Below, piece after piece: positions 53,870 through 62,282 of a stretch of DNA of 64,000 nt (position 1 is its first letter; every line of letters begins with the position of its first letter). Position numbers and translations under genes: made by a program. Below the pieces are notes generated by a model that had not been told where the DNA came from, did not search any database, and worked only from the letters and a program-made list of their open reading frames with translations. This DNA is from Euglena gracilis (taxonomy: Eukaryota; Euglenida; Euglenophyceae; Euglenales): contig CP154954.1 of the NCBI GenBank assembly GCA_039621445.1, positions 24,440,954-24,504,953 on the forward strand. The letters run 5' to 3'.

Positions 53870-54075
53870 CAGTCCGACCCCCCCCCAGGCCTTCCCATAT
53901 TTTCGGGGGCACCGTTTTTTTTTCGGCGCGAAAGGAATTCTCTTTGAGCAGGTGCCATGGTGGGTGTCGACCCAACCCCCCACCTCCCGGGTGGAGGGTC
54001 CGACCCCCCCCCCCGCCAGGCCTCCCATACAGCCCTGACGACCCCCCAAAAGTATTTCCTGCGCTTTGTGCCTCC
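53870..54075. repeat. Dispersed repeat R2 copy
   Basis: Contains AGGCCTTCCCATATTTTCGG, GGCGCGAAAGGAATTCTCTT, GTCGACCC and CAGGCCTCCCATACAGCCCT. It aligns with 43490-43640 and 1510-1615. Confidence 0.65.
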
Positions 54076-54089
54076 CCTCGTACAATCAT

Positions 54090-54420
54090 TTAGTCACTGG
54101 CCGACCCCCCCCCTGGGGGAGACGACTGGTTTTTTCAGAATGATTGACTAGTTTTCATCCCGGACCCCCTCCCCCGGGGGGGGGGTTGGCAAAAAAACCA
54201 TTCCAGTGACCTGGCCCCGAAGGCGTCGGAATTTTTTTTGCTTTTTTTCACATTTGTGGTCAATTTTCCTTTTTGGATTTCAGAGTGACGCCCCCCCCCC
54301 CCCGGGGGGGATAGCGGGGGGGGGAGGTAGTGACTGACTGATTTTCCAAAAAAAAAACAGTGATTGACTGGTTTTGGGAAGAGTGGGAGTGACCCCGCTT
54401 GGGGGTCGAAAATTGTCTGG
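54090..54420. repeat. Dispersed repeat R3, copy 3
   Basis: Aligns with 17290-17545: GACTGGTTTTT, the GGTTGGCAAAA block, T-rich middle, GTGACTGACTG.TTTTCCAAAA and the AGAGTGGGAGTGACCCC end. Confidence 0.7.
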
Positions 54421-54601
54421 CCCCCCTCCCATGGGATTGGTCAAATTTAGTCTGACTCCAACAGCCATGGGCTTCTCATCAGTTGCAGTGCACAGCAGTT
54501 GGCCAGATTCTTGCTGGTTAAAGGGGAACCCTCCCACTTATAAACCCCCCACATTTATAACTCCCCCTCTTAGGCAGTGCATCTCGCACTTAAGGGTTTT
54601 T

Positions 54602-54631
54602 GGTCGATTTGCGCATTTGCGCAAACCGACC
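54602..54631. repeat. P palindrome 1
   Basis: GGTCGATTTGCGCA, TT, TGCGCAAACCGACC: 14-bp arms with one mismatched pair. Confidence 0.85.
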
Positions 54632-54860
54632 AAATTTTTGATTTTGGCACCGGCGTTGCAAGGGGGAGAGCGCGAGGCGACAGGTGGACAATGAATCCGG
54701 CAGAATTTACATTTTTGGCCACAGCGGTCCCACAAATTGCTTTGTTTTTTAGCTGCTTTTTTGGTGGTCGGCATGCCAGGAAAACCCCCGGACCTACCCC
54801 CCTAAATGAAATATCAACCGGCAAAATCAGCAAAACCCCAGTACCGCCTCCCTCCTTTTT

Positions 54861-55310
54861 GTGCGATGCAGCTCTCCTCGCCGGCTTTTGGCGACCCTGA
54901 CTGGCTCCCTCCGGGGGTTTTGGCGCACTTTTTGTTTTCGCCGGCCTCGGATTTGTGCCTTTGGACGTTTGCCGGAGTGCGGGGAACAAGCATGGGGGGC
55001 TAGGGTGGGTCCAATCACACCGCCGGCCAAGAACGCAGAAAGGAAGGCGTGCCTGGGGATTTTGTTGAACAAAGAAAGAAGGTCGATGTGCGCAATTTCG
55101 CCCATCGACCATTGTACAGTTCCCCCGAAGAACGGCCATAAATACCAGATAATTCACACTTCTGAAATTGATGTGACAAATACCGTGAGTTTTGGGCAGA
55201 TGATGAGGTCGGTTTGCGCAAATGCGCACATCGACCACATGTGCGCATTTGCGCAAACAGACCTCACGTCCATTTATGAGAAGGGTCAACTATCATGGAC
55301 TGTAAACTGA
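54861..55310 (+). CDS. Open frame running through three P palindromes
   Basis: An ATG-started frame of 149 codons. The middle part (ITPPAKNAERKACLGILLNK, then YQIIHTSEIDVTNTVSFGQM) looks protein-like. Palindromes at 55081, 55207 and 55237 are read as SMCAISPIDH, SVCANAHIDH and MCAFAQTD. I recognise no domain. Because the palindrome has no stop in any frame, an open frame across it is weak evidence of coding on its own. Confidence 0.3.
   Translation: MRCSSPRRLLATLTGSLRGFWRTFCFRRPRICAFGRLPECGEQAWGARVGPITPPAKNAERKACLGILLNKERRSMCAISPIDHCTVPPKNGHKYQIIHTSEIDVTNTVSFGQMMRSVCANAHIDHMCAFAQTDLTSIYEKGQLSWTVN
55081..55110. repeat. P palindrome 2
   Basis: GGTCGATGTGCGCA, then a diverged right arm ending CCCATCGACC. 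Confidence 0.8.
55207..55262. repeat. P palindromes 3 and 4, abutting
   Basis: 55207-55236 has arms GGTCGGTTTGCGCA and TGCGCACATCGACC around AA. 55237-55262 follows at once with ATGTGCGCATTTGCGCAAAC and a degenerate AGACC end. Confidence 0.8.
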
Positions 55311-55437
55311 CCTCGCTGCCTAGAGCCTTTTGAAACAACAATAACTGGAAGAGCTTACAACGCAGCTTTGCTCCGAAAACAGACAGAAACGCACTGAAAA
55401 ACACCTGTATCAAGTACCAGGTGAGAATAAAAAAAGT

Positions 55438-55572
55438 GGTCAGTTTGCGCAAATGCGCACGTGTTTGGCGTTTACACATTTTCAAACACCGACCACATGT
55501 GTAAAGATGGACGTCGTCGGAGTGCGAAATGGGCACACCATGACGACGTGCGCATTTGCGCACACCGACCAC
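55438..55572. repeat. P palindromes 5 and 6
   Basis: 55438-55465 (GGTCAGTTTGCGCAAATGCG, then CACG) is a partial copy. 55545-55572 has GTGCGCATTTGCGCACACCG, then ACCAC. An ACACCGACCACATGTGTAAA half-site lies between. Confidence 0.7.
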
Positions 55573-55626
55573 GATAGTAAATTAAAAGACAGAACACATC
55601 AAACACGACCTCAAACACTACCTGCA

Positions 55627-56241
55627 ATGGCTTCTTCGGTGTGCAATTTACTCAGCTGCCAAACACTCTCCTCCACCATGGGGCTTTTTTTAAGGGAAAA
55701 AAGTGACAAAGTGACAGGCAGGGTTTGATATAAGGAGGGCGTACATGGTTTAGGTGGGGGGGTGTCCCCCCCCCCCCCCCCCCTCCTGGCCCGCAGGGGG
55801 GGTCCGGACCACCCCCCCCACCTGTCCTTATATCGAACCCTGGTGACAGGCCCAGGTCCATCTAGAGACCGTAGACCTCTGGTAGGTGGCCTGCCGCTGG
55901 CACGTCGCCGGCACACGTGCAGCGGCGCCATTGGGCATGGGGTGGCCATCGAAAACACCCACAACTTGCCCCCTGGTTTGTGTTTTGCTGCAACGGTCAC
56001 ATCAGGTGATGATAGGGGGTTGCATTTAAGCTTTCACAAGGCCGTCATTAACCCCCCGGTTCAGCAGCAGCCACCGAGATGGCGTTGTTGTCCCCCACAA
56101 CCGGGACGGCAGACTGGGGAGGCGGACATGCTGCTGGTCCATGGAAACAATGGAAAATCGGAGCGTCTTAAATGTGGCCACAAAACTCATTGTTTTGGAG
56201 GGAGAGAATATTTAATGGTTACACCTGGTTGGGTTGCGTGA
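55627..56241 (+). pseudogene. P-family gene 1, copy at P1, interrupted by a MITE
   Basis: An ATG at 55627 opens MASSVCNLLSCQTLSSTMGL and then FLREKSDKVTG, where a hAT MITE (55719-55842) introduces a stop. After the MITE and the second target copy, the same frame reads on: GPSRDRRPLVGGLPLARRR, AATVTSGDDRG, PVQQQPPRWRCCPPQPGRQT, to a stop at 56239-56241. Element plus duplication is 132 bp, a multiple of three. The downstream part aligns with 35875-36246 at P3, which lacks the MITE. The function is unknown. This is the best support that P1 carried a real gene. Confidence 0.55.
55719..55842. mobile_element. hAT MITE, short copy
   Basis: The ends CAGGGTTTGATATAAGGA and TCCTTATATCGAACCCTG are flanked by an exact 8-bp duplication GTGACAGG (55711-55718 and 55843-55850). 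It is 124 bp, of the same family as 11286-11713. The homologous P3 site at 35875-35882 has a single GTGACAGG and no element. Confidence 0.95.
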
Positions 56242-56516
56242 AAGAACTGGGACTGGGCACCCTGATATTGTGCACAAAAACTGGTGCGTTGCATGTTTTC
56301 TGAGGAAAAAACGAGGCATCAGTGTGGCAAAAGCAGAATAATGACTCCCGGTTGGGGAAACAGGAGGATTACACACACGTAATTTTGAAATTCTGTAAGT
56401 CGTTGTTTTTTTCAGAAAAGTGTACAGCAATCTTGGGGGGGGGGGTTACACGTCATCAACTCCTCCCGCGCAACTCCCAAACTGATGACGCAAAAACGAT
56501 CGGTTGTGCCGGTTAG
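56226..56516 (+). pseudogene. P-family gene 2, copy at P1 (broken)
   Basis: Reads LCTKTGALHVF, then a TGA, then QKQNNDSRLGKQEDYTHVIL and KFCKSLFFSEKC. It aligns with 36290-36530 at P3, where the frame is open. DNA identity is highest over AAAAACTGGTGCGTTGCATG. The function is unknown. Confidence 0.4.
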
Positions 56517-56626
56517 AGATAAGACATGCAAAAACTTGCCCTTGGAGAGAACAAATTTTCTCCCGTCATTTAGTGTGTTCTACTGTGTGTTTTGCATAAT
56601 ATAAACCAGAATTTCGTCACCACACA

Positions 56627-57085
56627 ATGGCTTCAAAAGTATTGCATCCGCAATGGTCGGTGTGCGCAAGTGCGCATATCAACTGTTCTGGACGAAGAGC
56701 ACTGCGTAATACGGAGTTAAAACAAAGGTACATTTATAAGCCACCGTTCTTTGGCACACATTGCAAGCAGTACCCATTCAAAATCCTTGGACAAACTTTA
56801 CTTCTGAAACCAAGAAAAGGTGTGTCTTGTGTTTCATGTGGTATTATAAAAAAACGTGGAGTATATTTTACAAATTTTAAGTGGTCGGTTTGCGCAAATG
56901 CGCACATCAACCATTCACAGATTTTCACAGATACCAACCACACCATTCACAGATACCAACCACACGCGCATTTTGTGCTGGTGGTTGATGTGCGCATTTG
57001 CGCACATCGACCACTTATTTATTTTTTTGATGGTCGATGTGCGCATTTGCTCACACCGACCATCAACAAACAAATAAGTGTTTGA
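56627..57085 (+). CDS. P-family gene 3, unknown protein with CxxC
   Basis: An ATG in a CACAATGGC context follows an AT-rich CATAATATAAACC stretch that could be a promoter. The frame of 152 codons contains NTELKQRYIYKPPFFGTHCK, then QYPFKILGQTLLLKPRKGVS, CVSCG and KKRGVYFTNFKW: a compact, basic, protein-like core with a CxxC. Four P palindromes are read in frame (for example WSVCASAHIN and WSVCANAHINH), one near the start and three in the C-terminal part. No known family is recognised. The real protein may be only the core between palindromes 7 and 8. Confidence 0.4.
   Translation: MASKVLHPQWSVCASAHINCSGRRALRNTELKQRYIYKPPFFGTHCKQYPFKILGQTLLLKPRKGVSCVSCGIIKKRGVYFTNFKWSVCANAHINHSQIFTDTNHTIHRYQPHAHFVLVVDVRICAHRPLIYFFDGRCAHLLTPTINKQISV
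56654..56684. repeat. P palindrome 7
   Basis: GGTCGGTGTGCGCA, AG, TGCGCATATCAACT: the right arm is diverged. Confidence 0.7.
56881..56914. repeat. P palindrome 8
   Basis: GTGGTCGGTTTGCGCA, AA, TGCGCACATCAACCAT. Confidence 0.8.
56981..57062. repeat. P palindromes 9 and 10
   Basis: 56981-57014: GTGGTTGATGTGCGCA, TT, TGCGCACATCGACCAC, near-perfect with 16-bp arms. 57031-57062: TGGTCGATGTGCGCA, TT, TGCTCACACCGACCA. Confidence 0.85.
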
Positions 57086-57089
57086 ACCA

Positions 57090-58340
57090 GAAAAAGGTCG
57101 ATCCGGATTGCTCACAGCCACGACGCCCAATGAATTGAAATGAAGGAAGGAAATAAACTCCAACATGCCTAAAAAACAGAATGAGCGGTGTAAACAAGAA
57201 TATTTATCCCCAGTAATGAGCATTGTCAATCCTGCATTTGGGAGGGAAGGACGTTGCATTTTGGGGAAATGGCTTTGAGCTGAACTTTCTTCTGGTATTT
57301 TGAGGAAATTTTCCAGTATTGGAAAGAAATTATCGAAAACTACCCACTCTCCACTTGTAAACACCCCGGGATTTATAAGGTCTGGCTGGTTTGGTCAGCT
57401 GAAGGGGGGCTATAAACGGGGGGGGGGGTATTTTTTTGTCGCTGAGCTCTTCTCTCTTTAGAGTAAGAGCGGAGCTTACCACCAAAAAGGGGGGGGCGTA
57501 GTAATGCAAACCATCGATTATCACCATGACCCCGGCCCCGTTCCCGGAATTTTCTTTCAGCCACAAGCGACTGGATCCTGGCTTTCCGAAGCACCTCCGT
57601 TTGACCTTAACTAAAGGTTCCAAACTTACGATTTACCAACCCCGCCAGCTTCGACTCTACCATTAAAAGAAAACATACATCAGACCAAGTGAGTCGCGGG
57701 AGAGCATGTATGGCCCCCCATTCGCCGTTCTGGCCGCCAACACACCTGGCGCATGTTCCGGCTCGGTTTTGTGGTCCAAACAATTGTTTTTAAACTTGCT
57801 CAACAATGAACCATATCTATAGGCATTTTGATTGCCCCGGGCCAATTTAGGTACGCTACTGTGTGTTTTTTTTTTTTGGCTTGTTTTGAGTTGGTGCTTT
57901 TTTTGGGCCCTATCGGAGTCAAAAAAAATCGAAAATTTCAAAATATATACAACATGATGGGGAAGGAAAGCAAATCACTGGGGACATAACACGAAGCCCT
58001 GGGGCCCATCCATCGCCTCGTATAAACCGCCAGGGCCAGCTGCGCACCCGTGCCGGGCCGGCCGGGCTGGGTTGGGCGGGGCCGCCGGGCTGCCAGGCTG
58101 GGCCTTCAGGCAGGTGAAGAGCTCAGCACTGCACACAACCTGGTTTTAAACCAACCTCCCAAAATGACCCCCAAACCGCCCAAAGTGGCAAATTCAGGCA
58201 AAATTTGTCAAACCTGGCACTTTTGATGATGGGCGGTCAAATGAAAATCGGTTTCGGGAGGTTTTGCGACCAAAAAAATCATCCCCGGCGTCTTCCGGTT
58301 ATGAACCAAGGTTTGGTTGTTCAGACGGCGGTTTATGTAG
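57090..58340. other. No recognisable gene
   Basis: Mixed sequence. It includes a GC-rich GCCGGGC-type patch (58040-58110). The frames here (57330-57623 minus, 57663-57941 minus) have no motif. Confidence 0.45.
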
Positions 58341-58381
58341 GGGCTTAGGCGGCGCATCTCGCACTTAAAGGGTAATTTCTT

Positions 58382-58412
58382 TGTCGATGTGCGCATTTTG
58401 CGCAAATCGACA
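58382..58412. repeat. P palindrome 11
   Basis: TGTCGATGTGCGCA, TTT, TGCGCAAATCGACA. Confidence 0.8.
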
Positions 58413-58459
58413 TTTTTTGTGAATTCCTTGTAGCGCCGACTGTGCCTGGTGAAACAGCA

Positions 58460-58615
58460 ATGTATGAGGTTTACACCTCACAATACAGGTTAGGAAACAA
58501 GCTTTGGGTGATGAGGTGTGGGTATTCATCCAATGACGATGAGGACACTAGGGTTTTCAGAGACCCCGCATCGAATCCCACTCCCCTGGTCACAAGGAAG
58601 AGGCACCATGGCTGA
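58460..58615 (+). CDS. P2 short coding segment, unknown
   Basis: The frame is already open upstream (EFLVAPTVPGETA). From the ATG it reads MYEVYTSQYRLGNKLWVMRC, then GYSSNDDEDTRVFRDPASNP and a basic LVTRKRHHG end. The composition is strongly protein-like. It is only 51 codons, perhaps an exon or a truncated gene. No family is recognised, and no second copy is seen in the window. Confidence 0.4.
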   Translation: MYEVYTSQYRLGNKLWVMRCGYSSNDDEDTRVFRDPASNPTPLVTRKRHHG

Positions 58616-58771
58616 CATTGTTGGTTATGGTGAACAGAGAGTGACGCCTTCCTGCATTTTTTTTGGCCAAAAATGCCTTCATTTCAGTTGTTTTTTGGTG
58701 GTTTTGGTTTAATTTTGGGCTCATTATTGGAAATTTTTCTAAGTCCTTTTTCCCTTAGGAATGTACAAACT

Positions 58772-58861
58772 CAGCGCATTTTTTTGCGCATTTTTTGCGC
58801 ATTTTTGCGCATTTTTGCGCATTTTTTCCGAGGGCCGCCCAGCGCATTCCCCCCCCCCCCT
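58772..58861. mobile_element. Solo right end of E7-type element
   Basis: Four GCGCATTTTT units, then TTCCGAGGGCCGCCCAGCGC, then ATTCC and a C run with CTGG. It matches 41930-42021. The left end is missing. Confidence 0.75.
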
Positions 58862-58866
58862 GGCGA

Positions 58867-59013
58867 CAGATTGGTGTTGTTGTCTGTAAAACAGGTGGGT
58901 TGTACACCCTGGCTGTTGCGTCGATGGGTATTGGTGTGTCCGTGCTGCCTGTAATGATGGATGTTGCAAACCTGTTTGAAGGGGGCCGACTATCCACCAT
59001 TTGGACAACGTGA
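58867..59013 (+). pseudogene. P-family conserved segment 3 (plus strand)
   Basis: Reads IGVVVCKTGGLYTLAVASMG, then IGVSVLPVMMDVANL, to a stop at 59011-59013. It aligns with the minus strand of 37120-37262 (VC.TGG.YT.AV...G.G). The function is unknown. Confidence 0.4.
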
Positions 59014-59121
59014 TGTGATGGTAAATTAGGCGACGATTGTGGCATAAAAAAACTTCAGAATTCTGCTGCTATCAGACCGATCAAAATGTTGCGTCTAGCG
59101 ATGACACATATGAAGTGAGGG

Positions 59122-59151
59122 GGTCGATGTGCGCATTTGCGCACATCGACC
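59122..59151. repeat. P palindrome 12, perfect consensus
   Basis: GGTCGATGTGCGCA, TT, TGCGCACATCGACC: two perfectly complementary 14-bp arms. Confidence 0.95.
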
Positions 59152-59171
59152 ACATGTATATTTTGTGTAAG

Positions 59172-59201
59172 GGTTGGTGTGCGCATTTGCGAACGTCGAC
59201 A
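59172..59201. repeat. P palindrome 13
   Basis: GGTTGGTGTGCGCA, TT, TGCGAACGTCGACA: a diverged copy. Confidence 0.7.
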
Positions 59202-59254
59202 AGTCTTATGTTAGTCCGCATCGATGCTGTTGCCTGGACGTCGCCCAACCACTG

Positions 59255-59470
59255 CATTTCTGGCCGCCCCATACCACCCCCGCAGCAACCCCGGCCCACC
59301 TAACGCGCGTGGCCTCAGCCCAGGCCTATACTGCATCCCGTCCGTGGTCGGGGGCAGGGGACCTGCTCCATTATGTGGGTGGCGCGCTCGTCCCTCGCGT
59401 TCATTCTGTGATGCCCCGCGCGTGGTATGTCCCTCACATGCCCAACTCCCACAGCATGGTTTGAAGCACT
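59255..59470. repeat. Dispersed repeat R9, copy 2
   Basis: Aligns with 26865-26980 over GTGGTCGGGGGCAGGGG, then CGCTCGTCCCTCG, TTCATTC, ATGCCCCG and TCACATGCCCAACT. Confidence 0.7.
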
Positions 59471-59950
59471 CTTGTCAACTGACAGCACAACTGGTGTGGT
59501 TTGTTCATGAATTGTGCAGGATTCCAATCACGCAGAAATCACAACCTCATATCCCCTCCGGATGCACAACATGAATCACCACATCGTTTGGGAATATCCA
59601 GCTGCAAATGTTTAGCATTCAGGTCAGTGAGTGTGCACAGCAAGGATTCCTCTCTCAGAAGTGTATGAGGCACGCTTTCCTTCCCAAGGAGATTGAATTC
59701 ACAAAAAGTTTGGCTCAGTACAGTCCTTCCGGCTTGTCAGATTTTGGGGTTTGGGTGTCCTCACCCACCTCCACCCCTCTTTTGAGTCCATTCTTTTGGC
59801 TGTCCAGAAAATTTGGAGCTACAATAGTTTTCATCATTTGATGCATGATTACTGCAGTTGGTGGTACCAGCCCTGCACCTGCAGGCACTGCCCCTACAGG
59901 ACGTGCACTGACTGACCTGTCTGACATGTGCAGCGTGTGTCCCAGGTTTG
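59471..59950. other. No recognisable gene
   Basis: Mixed sequence. The minus frame 59715-59990 continues poorly from the open frame upstream, and no motif is seen. Confidence 0.45.
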
Positions 59951-59952
59951 CT

Positions 59953-60195
59953 CTATTCATATCCTTCAATTTCAACCGGATTTTCCTCAATCACAGGTAA
60001 ATCGTTGTAACCAAAGAGATCAAACTGCACAATTTCTGGTTTTCTGGTTGGTTTTTCTCTCGTTTCTTTTGTCAGATCCACTGCAGATTCGGCAGATTTA
60101 GCTTGCTGATTTTGTTGCAATTTTTTCCGCTCCTGCTGTTCCATTCCAAGTTCGCTGCACTGCTGTTGCAGTAAAACTCCCACCTGCTGTTTCAT
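59953..60195 (-). CDS. Hypothetical Gln-rich coiled-coil protein (possibly partial)
   Basis: An ATG-started minus-strand frame of 80 codons: MKQQVGVLLQQQCSELGMEQ, then QERKKLQQNQQAKSAESAVD, followed by a charged segment and the acidic end NDLPVIEENPVEIEGYE. Heptad-like spacing of Leu/Val with many Gln, Glu and Lys suggests a coiled coil. An upstream minus frame (60098-60493) overlaps in another phase, so the start may be elsewhere. No family is recognised. Confidence 0.3.
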   Translation of the reverse strand: MKQQVGVLLQQQCSELGMEQQERKKLQQNQQAKSAESAVDLTKETREKPTRKPEIVQFDLFGYNDLPVIEENPVEIEGYE

Positions 60196-60239
60196 CTTTC
60201 ATCGAATTTTCCATTTCCGCCCGGATTTTCAGTGTCTGG

Positions 60240-61610
60240 GTGGAGGGTCGTGTGACCTCGCCATGGAGGTGGCCGGGGGGGGGGGGGGCACAGAAAATAG
60301 GCACTGCAAAAAATTCCCAAAGAACTGCAAATTGTGTGTAAAAAAAAATCGACCTTTCGACACCAAATTTGAGCTGGGCGGCCCTGATCGACGGGGGTGG
60401 GGGGGCTACTGGGCTGCTCTGGTTAGGTTCCAATTTGACCCGGAGCCCTACTGATGGTTGGGGTGCAATTTTACCATTACAGTTTAGAGCCAAAGCTTCG
60501 GGGCACCAACCCCCAAAACTTGTTTTTCAACAAATTTTCCGCACAGCCAGGCTGCTCCAGACCAAAACGTCCACGGATGTAGGCCAAGGACAGTTGTTTG
60601 AGGCTGCTTTGCCATGCATCTCGTTACGGACCCTGGAGGGGGGTTGCTGGAAGGGGGCTGGAAAGTTGGGCGGTCTAGCCTAGCCCCCCCCCCCCCCCCC
60701 CGGGAGGGGGCTGGACCCTGGCTGGATGTGAGATGGACCAGGTTGGGCCGAAATTGGACAATTGTCCAAACATGACCTGCAAAACACAGTTAATGAGCAT
60801 TCGACCCCCCCCCCCGATGAAACCTCCAAAACGCTCAAAAACACCAATTTTGGCCATTTTTGAACATTTTTCCCCAAAAAAATTTGGCGCTTTGCGCCAA
60901 AAATTCTTGGGCTGGACCCAGCAAAAACGGGATTGCTACCCCCCCCAAATAAGACCTGGGTTTATTTTTATTTTGGGTCTGTTGCTGGAAACCTCCAAGG
61001 GGGTCTTATTTTTTGATATTTATTTGACCGACCAAAACCCGAAAAAAAAAACACGAAAACACATCCTTCAGGTTCCCAAAAACACTAAATTTTTCTCCGG
61101 CGCGTTGCGCCATGTGTAAATTGCTATGAATGAACATTTAGCATGTTTATCTGCACTTCAAAATACTCAAATCTTCAAAACTTTATCATTTTGTGTCTGA
61201 AATTTGGGTTTTTGGTAATTTTTCAGGGAAAATTTCATCCGCCCCAGCGCTTCAGGGGGACCTTTTTGGGGGGCCTGAATTTGTATTTTTTTTTGGCCCA
61301 AGGTGGGCTTTTTGGGGGATTTTGCGGGATTTGGGGAATTTTATTTTGAGTGGTGTTATTTTTGGGGAGGGGTAGCAGGGCTAGCAGCACCCCCAGGGAG
61401 GGGGTGCCGCTGCGTCTGGGCTGGGCCAAAACCGGGGCCTGGCAGCAGCCCTCTGGGGGGATTTGCCAAATTGTAAAGAGATGTATGTGCCCCATAATAA
61501 TCTACCACAACCACTGCCACTGCCAGTGCTGCTACAATGATGCTGTGCTCTGTTGTCCTAGAAGTAATCCGCATAACAGACACCCGATGGAGGGAGCAGA
61601 AAGGTCTAAG
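60240..61610. other. No recognisable gene
   Basis: C/G runs (60279, 60687, 60806) and a GGCGCTTTGCGCC hairpin-like motif (60885-60897) of the kind seen near 11480 and 21880. Frames at 60733-61119 and 61350-61646 have no motif. Confidence 0.45.
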
Positions 61611-61612
61611 TT

Positions 61613-62050
61613 TTGGAGTATACATATTTGTTTGCTACCCAAATAAAAACGCATGAGAGGAATACCTCCTGTCTTTCTGTCTGCAAGGGGGTATATGCAA
61701 CAAAGCCCCTCAAAATATGCAAATACGCAGATGCACTTTTATGTTGGAGAGGACATAATTTTTTCATCTCCTTCAGAAAAAAATCACTTTGCAACATTAA
61801 TGCATTTGGTGTGCAATACGGTGCATGTTTTTGGACAATCAGACAATTATTCAGATTTTTCTGTAACAGGACGCATAAAAGCATAAACAAAACAGTGTCT
61901 TTAACAAGTATTCGAAAATGCCAAAAAACAGATCAAAAAAATGCGCAAAAACTGCACAAAAAAAGCACACCAAAAGAAAGAGTGGTGCAAACTTGCAAAA
62001 TGACATTGGTTTGCCCAGCTTGCTTGAACTCATATTTCATTATGCAATGA
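61613..62050 (+). CDS. Hypothetical open frame, basic C-terminus
   Basis: About 145 codons without a stop; the first ATG is not at the frame start. The C-terminal third is Lys/Gln-rich and ends KMTLVCPACLNSYFIMQ with one CxxC. No family is recognised. The region is AT-rich, so chance is possible. Confidence 0.2.
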   Translation: MEYTYLFATQIKTHERNTSCLSVCKGVYATKPLKICKYADALLCWRGHNFFISFRKKSLCNINAFGVQYGACFWTIRQLFRFFCNRTHKSINKTVSLTSIRKCQKTDQKNAQKLHKKSTPKERVVQTCKMTLVCPACLNSYFIMQ

Positions 62051-62282
62051 TTTTCACTGTTTCAGTTTCTGTGTAGAACTGGTCAAAAACTTTGAATTTT
62101 GCAACTTCCAGTTGTCTGGGAGTAGAGCTGTTTGCCTGCACCTTCCCCTTGTCCTTGACACGCCAAAATATATCGGGAAGGTGCAGTTGACGGGGGGGGG
62201 GTGTCATGGACACACCGTGCCATATGTACTGTACCATAAAAAAATGGAATTTGGGTACGGGAAAATGCGGTTGACACGGGGG

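Larger units (their letters stand above)
54568..57070. mobile_element. P-family element copy P1 (unknown class)
   Basis: Opens with CTTAGGCAGTGCATCTCGCA and CTTAAGGGT, which recurs at 58345 at the start of P2. It carries at least ten roughly 30-nt palindromes and three or more coding segments. A hAT MITE is inserted at 55719. Exact ends are not determined, and the class is unknown. Confidence 0.5.
58345..59205. mobile_element. P-family element copy P2 (unknown class)
   Basis: Starts CTTAGGCGGCGCATCTCGCA, then CTTAAAGGGT, as at 54570, followed by palindrome 11 (58382-58412). It ends near two further palindromes (59122-59151 and 59172-59201). Two coding segments lie between, separated by a solo end of the E7-type element. 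Confidence 0.5.
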
